Shown here piece by piece: positions 6,657-9,409 of a DNA stretch of 9,409 nucleotides. The position numbers and the translations under genes are program-made. The stretch lies in contig PXTV01000106.1 of the NCBI GenBank assembly GCA_003022985.1, forward strand, positions 1 to 9,409, read 5' to 3'. The first letter of the stretch is position 1. Every line of letters starts with the position of its first letter. Source of the stretch: Bacteroidetes bacterium SW_11_45_7 (GTDB lineage Bacteria > Bacteroidota > Bacteroidia > Chitinophagales > SW-11-45-7). The notes below the pieces were generated by a model, which saw only the letters and a list, made by a program, of their open reading frames with translations, ran no database searches and had not been told where the DNA came from.

Positions 6657-7934
6657 ATGCCGCCCTTCATTCTTTATCTCAGCGAATCCATTATCTGTCT
6701 CGGTGCTTTCATGATGATTTATTACCTCTTGTTACGCAGGGAAACCTACTTCCAATGGAACAGGCTCTATCTGATCGGCTCAGCCATTACAGCAACAATT
6801 TTGCCGTTAATCCATCTTCCTGTTACTAGTCCACAAACCGGCAGTAACCTGCCCACGCAATGGCTCTCGACAGTGACCGTGACAACTAGCACTGCTGAAA
6901 AAAGCCTCAGTAGCTCCCTGCCTGACTCATCGCTTTTGATATCTCTTTTATTGGCGACCGTTTCCTTGTTTTTTCTGTTCCGGCTTATCGTCCATTTCAG
7001 CAAGATGATCACGCTCAAGCGAAACGGCACCCTCATCTACCGGCATGGACTTCCCCTCATCTGCTCCCCAAAAGTCCAAACCCCATTTTCCTTTTTAGGG
7101 ACCATTTACCTTCCGTTAGCAAAACCCGAAACAGATGATAAGATTATCCGGCACGAAATGGCCCATATTATTCATCGCCATTCGCTGGATATTCTCTTAC
7201 TAAAACTGCTTCAAATCGTTCAATGGGCTAACCCGTTTTATTACTTGCTGATTCAAGAACTGCGCATAGTCCATGAATTTCAGGCAGACCATCACGTCCT
7301 CCGGGAAGGGACCGATATAAGGGCTTACCAAAACGTTCTCCTGCAGAATTGCTTTGATACACCCACTTCCTTCCTCTCGAACTCGTTTTATTTTTCAAAC
7401 ATCAAAACCCGTTGTACCATGATGACCCAAAGCAAAAACAAACGTCCAGCAGTATTAAAAACAATTGCAACCCTGCCGATCGTTCTCACTTTACTGATAG
7501 CCGGAATCGCCTGTGAAAGACAGGCAACAGATGAAGATAATGTTTCTGCAACATCATCAGCCCCAAAAGGCCAGGAACAAAAAGCCCCGCAAACTGCTGA
7601 ATCGGACTCCATTTACAGAAGAGTTGCCAATATGCCGGCGTTTCCGGGCGGTAAAGGGAAACTTAAAGAATATTTAAATGAGGTGAATTATCCGCAGGAA
7701 GCAAAAAGTGATAGTGTAGAAGGGAGAGTGGTGGTCAAGTTCGTGGTCAACAAATCAGGAAATGTGGAAGATGTTGAAGCCGCAAGGGAAACAGGGACTA
7801 TGCTCGATTCTGTGGCTACGGCCCACGTACGGAAAATGCCACAATGGACCCCCGGCAAAAATGCAGATGGCAAGATCGTCAACGTTCGCTACTACCTCCC
7901 TTTCAAGTTTAAGATGGAGAACGAAGATCAATAA
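6657..7934 (+). CDS. M56 (BlaR1/MecR1-like) membrane metallopeptidase with C-terminal TonB domain
   Basis: A 425-residue inner-membrane protein. Hydrophobic segments lie at about 5-26, 40-54, 92-112 and 266-284. The zinc site HEMAH is at 166-170, followed by VHEFQAD at 205-211, where Glu207 is the likely third zinc ligand, the normal M56 arrangement. After the last TM comes a polar linker (about 287-320) and then a TonB_C domain (about 336-417: YPQEAK, GRVVVKFVVNKSG, MPQWTPGK, YYLPFKF). In BlaR1/MecR1 the M56 domain cleaves the cognate BlaI-type repressor after a signal; TonB-fused versions are frequent in Bacteroidota and their signal is unknown. The TonB_C part would be periplasmic. The ATG lies 3 bp after the repressor stop with no Shine-Dalgarno, suggesting coupling that the repressor lesion may disturb. 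It has all key residues. Confidence 0.88.
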   Translation: MPPFILYLSESIICLGAFMMIYYLLLRRETYFQWNRLYLIGSAITATILPLIHLPVTSPQTGSNLPTQWLSTVTVTTSTAEKSLSSSLPDSSLLISLLLATVSLFFLFRLIVHFSKMITLKRNGTLIYRHGLPLICSPKVQTPFSFLGTIYLPLAKPETDDKIIRHEMAHIIHRHSLDILLLKLLQIVQWANPFYYLLIQELRIVHEFQADHHVLREGTDIRAYQNVLLQNCFDTPTSFLSNSFYFSNIKTRCTMMTQSKNKRPAVLKTIATLPIVLTLLIAGIACERQATDEDNVSATSSAPKGQEQKAPQTAESDSIYRRVANMPAFPGGKGKLKEYLNEVNYPQEAKSDSVEGRVVVKFVVNKSGNVEDVEAARETGTMLDSVATAHVRKMPQWTPGKNADGKIVNVRYYLPFKFKMENEDQ

Positions 7935-7977
7935 TCTATTCGAATAAGGGTTATCATATTAATGATCGCTACATTAG

Positions 7978-8275
7978 CGTTCAACATTGAAGAAGGGCAT
8001 TCTCAATGCGTTCTTGAAAAATACAAGAGTAGACAACGCAAGCGGATTTTTCAGAAGCAATTGTCAATAACAGCGATGATCAAGGTAAGATTTACATCCG
8101 CTTTGTAGTCGATAAGGATGGCAAGCTAATCAACATTTCTTTGCCTAAACCGTACTCCCTTTCTTTGGATTCTACAACTGTTGCTTATATCTGCAACATG
8201 CCTAAGTGGGAGCCCGGCAAACGAAATGGCGACCCTGTGCGTGTTAAACAATTAATACCGGTAAGAGTCAAATAG
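7978..8275 (+). pseudogene. Frame-broken TonB C-terminal domain remnant
   Basis: From about 7987 one frame reads LKKGILNAFLKNTRVDNAS, which resembles the start of a TonB_C domain, and stops at 8068. From about 8042 a second frame reads ADFSEAIVNNSDD, then GKIYIRFVVDKDGKLINISL and ends NMPKWEPGKRNGDPVRVKQL with a TAG at 8273-8275. This clearly parallels the TonB_C end of the upstream M56 protein (FVVNKSGNVEDVE, MPQWTPGK). The second frame is closed by TAG at 8030-8032 and has no start codon before NMPKW. An ATG at 7962 opens a third frame to 8108 without clear homology. It is probably a decayed paralogue or a gene fragment with a small indel near 8040; a sequencing indel is the alternative. 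Confidence 0.65.
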
Positions 8276-8300
8276 AGATTCGCGTGAACGGACCTTCTTG

Positions 8301-9065
8301 TTAGTGCTTTCGCACTGTAGTCGAATCCCCTTGATCCAGAGGTGTGAGAACAAGTTCATTGATGTTGACATGAGCGGGTCTTGAGGCTGCATAGTAAATG
8401 GCGTCAGCCACATCCTCGCCCGTTAGCGGTTGATAGCCCTCGTACACTTTGTCGGCTCGCTCTTCATCCCAGTTGAAGCGCACTTTGGAAAATTCCGTCT
8501 CTACGAGACCGGGCGCAATCGTGGTCACCTTGATGCCGTGGTCCAGCAAATCGAGCCGCATGGATCTGGTAAGTGCATGCACGGCATGTTTTGTGGCGCT
8601 ATAAACATTCCCCTTCGGATAGACTTCAAAACCGGCAACCGAGCCGATGTTGATAATATGGCCTTTTTCCTGCTCAACCATCAGGGGTGACACAGCCCGG
8701 GTTAGATACAACAGGCCCTTGACGTTGGTATCGATCATCTGCTCCCAGTTGTCGAGGTCGCCCTCGTGAACGGGCGACAAGCCTGCAGCCAAGCCGGCAT
8801 TGTTGATCAGCACATCGATTTTGCGCCACTCCCGGGGCAAGCTATCGACAAATGTCTGCACTTGGCCGCGCTCGCACACATCCAACTGGTAGTGGTACAC
8901 CTGAACCCCGTAATCATTGACGAGCTCATCAGCAAGTTCCTTGTTGCGCTCTTCGCGCCTGCCAGTGAGAATTACGTTGTGCCCTTCCCGGGCAAATTGC
9001 TGAGCAGTGGCTTTACCAATGCCTGCGGTGGAACCTGTTATTACAACCGTCATAGGCGTTGCCAT
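8301..9065 (-). CDS. Classical SDR oxidoreductase, YdfG-like (NADP-dependent hydroxy-acid dehydrogenase type)
   Basis: A 254-residue classical short-chain dehydrogenase. Seen from the ATG at 9065: TGSTAGIG at 10-17 (TGxxxGxG), TGRRE near 34-38 with Arg residues that favour NADP, LDV around Asp62, NNAG at 88-91, Asn114, and the catalytic Ser142, Tyr155 and Lys159 in GSVAGFEVYPKGNVYSATK; APG follows in the usual place. Size and motif spacing resemble E. coli YdfG, which oxidises L-allo-threonine, serine and 3-hydroxy acids, but the substrate is not proven. The start may also be the ATG at 9053 (MTVVITG); an upstream TTG at 9119 would add 18 residues not typical of the family. It lies 72 bp downstream of the Nudix gene on the same strand, and the two could be co-transcribed. 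Confidence 0.85.
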   Translation of the reverse strand: MATPMTVVITGSTAGIGKATAQQFAREGHNVILTGRREERNKELADELVNDYGVQVYHYQLDVCERGQVQTFVDSLPREWRKIDVLINNAGLAAGLSPVHEGDLDNWEQMIDTNVKGLLYLTRAVSPLMVEQEKGHIINIGSVAGFEVYPKGNVYSATKHAVHALTRSMRLDLLDHGIKVTTIAPGLVETEFSKVRFNWDEERADKVYEGYQPLTGEDVADAIYYAASRPAHVNINELVLTPLDQGDSTTVRKH

Positions 9066-9137
9066 AGGGAATTTCTTTAGTGAATTGGCAAAGAAAGGGA
9101 ATTCTGCAATCGTTGGCAATCTGCATGATGAGTCAAT

Positions 9138-9409
9138 TCATTGAGAGCTATCCAACTCCCTCAAAACAGCAACAAACTCGCTCAGGATCATAGCTGTAGC
9201 ACCCCAAACGACATGCTCTTTCACGTAAAAACAGGGTGCTTGGATGGTAAATGTTTGCATCACCTTGACTTTGGAGTAGGTATGGTTAGCCGTATTGAGC
9301 AGGTCATCGATCGTTACCTCCAGGATTTCATCAACTTCTTCGGGATCGGCCCGCATGACCGGCCGTTCGGAAGTCATTGCCACAACAGGCGTCACAAGAA
9401 AGTTGCTGG
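9138..9409 (-). CDS. Nudix hydrolase, CoA-pyrophosphatase type, C-terminal part (5' end outside window)
   Basis: The frame enters from the right edge of the window and ends at the TGA at 9138-9140, showing the last 89 residues. SNFLVTPVVAMT, then DPEEVDEILEVTIDDLLN, and VVWGATAMILSEF near the end are the pattern of the CoA pyrophosphatase branch (NudL/YeaB-like) of Nudix enzymes, which cleave CoA and its derivatives to 3',5'-ADP and 4'-phosphopantetheine. The Nudix box itself (GX5EX7REUXEEXGU) would lie upstream, outside the window, so catalytic residues cannot be checked. The GTG at 9395 is internal (LVTP) and not the start. Probably cytoplasmic; it precedes the SDR gene. Confidence 0.82.
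   Translation of the reverse strand, partial: SNFLVTPVVAMTSERPVMRADPEEVDEILEVTIDDLLNTANHTYSKVKVMQTFTIQAPCFYVKEHVVWGATAMILSEFVAVLRELDSSQ

Noticed and set aside
8303..8316. AGTGC-GAAA-GCACT hairpin (minus strand) with a GNRA-type loop at the end of the SDR gene
   Set aside because: The stem is only 5 bp, it lies on the last codons and stop, and no T-tract follows on either strand, so it is not supported as a terminator.
9066..9119. N-terminal extension of the YdfG-like SDR from TTG 9119
   Set aside because: The added 18 residues do not resemble the family and a good ATG (9065 or 9053) stands directly before the Rossmann strand.

Overview
The window looks like a chromosomal segment of a member of the Bacteroidota, probably near the Cytophagales; the order is a guess. 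The evidence is a DUF5686-type outer-membrane barrel, an M56 (BlaR1-like) peptidase fused to a TonB C-terminal domain beside a BlaI/MecI repressor gene, a TAnnTTTG-type -7 promoter element, and a near absence of Shine-Dalgarno sequences. I see no insertion sequence, phage gene, CRISPR array or RNA gene.

Layout. Positions 1-1083 (+) hold the C-terminal part of a DUF5686 protein, followed by a perfect 12-bp terminator-like hairpin. Positions 1362-3528 (-) hold a likely three-gene operon: gltX (glutamyl-tRNA synthetase), a small charged protein of unknown function, and a stand-alone B12-binding protein. A divergent extended SDR (3656-4666, +) overlaps convergently with a LolC/LolE-type ABC permease (4650-5888, -). 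A 452-bp intergenic region follows. It ends in a well-formed promoter and double operator in front of a BlaI-type repressor gene (6341-6653, +), the M56-TonB gene (6657-7934, +) and a broken TonB_C remnant (about 7978-8275, +). On the minus strand the right end carries a classical SDR (8301-9065) and the C-terminal part of a CoA-pyrophosphatase-like Nudix hydrolase that runs off the window.

The genes fall into unrelated housekeeping and envelope functions: translation, B12-dependent chemistry, lipoprotein export, oxidoreductases and CoA or nucleotide clean-up. The only clear regulatory unit is the repressor/M56-peptidase pair. I did not find a convincing new multi-gene system.

The striking feature is damage. 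Two otherwise well-preserved genes, gltX and the BlaI-type repressor, each lack an internal conserved block (roughly 34 and 21 codons) and change reading frame at the junction. A third gene, the TonB_C remnant, is also frame-broken. GltX is normally essential, so either the assembly has lost short segments here or the organism has intact copies elsewhere. The second notable point is two identical ACTAAA-N2-TTTAGT palindromes exactly 20 bp apart. One lies between the -33 and -7 elements of a promoter whose predicted start falls almost on the repressor ATG, which suggests a leaderless, autoregulated transcript.
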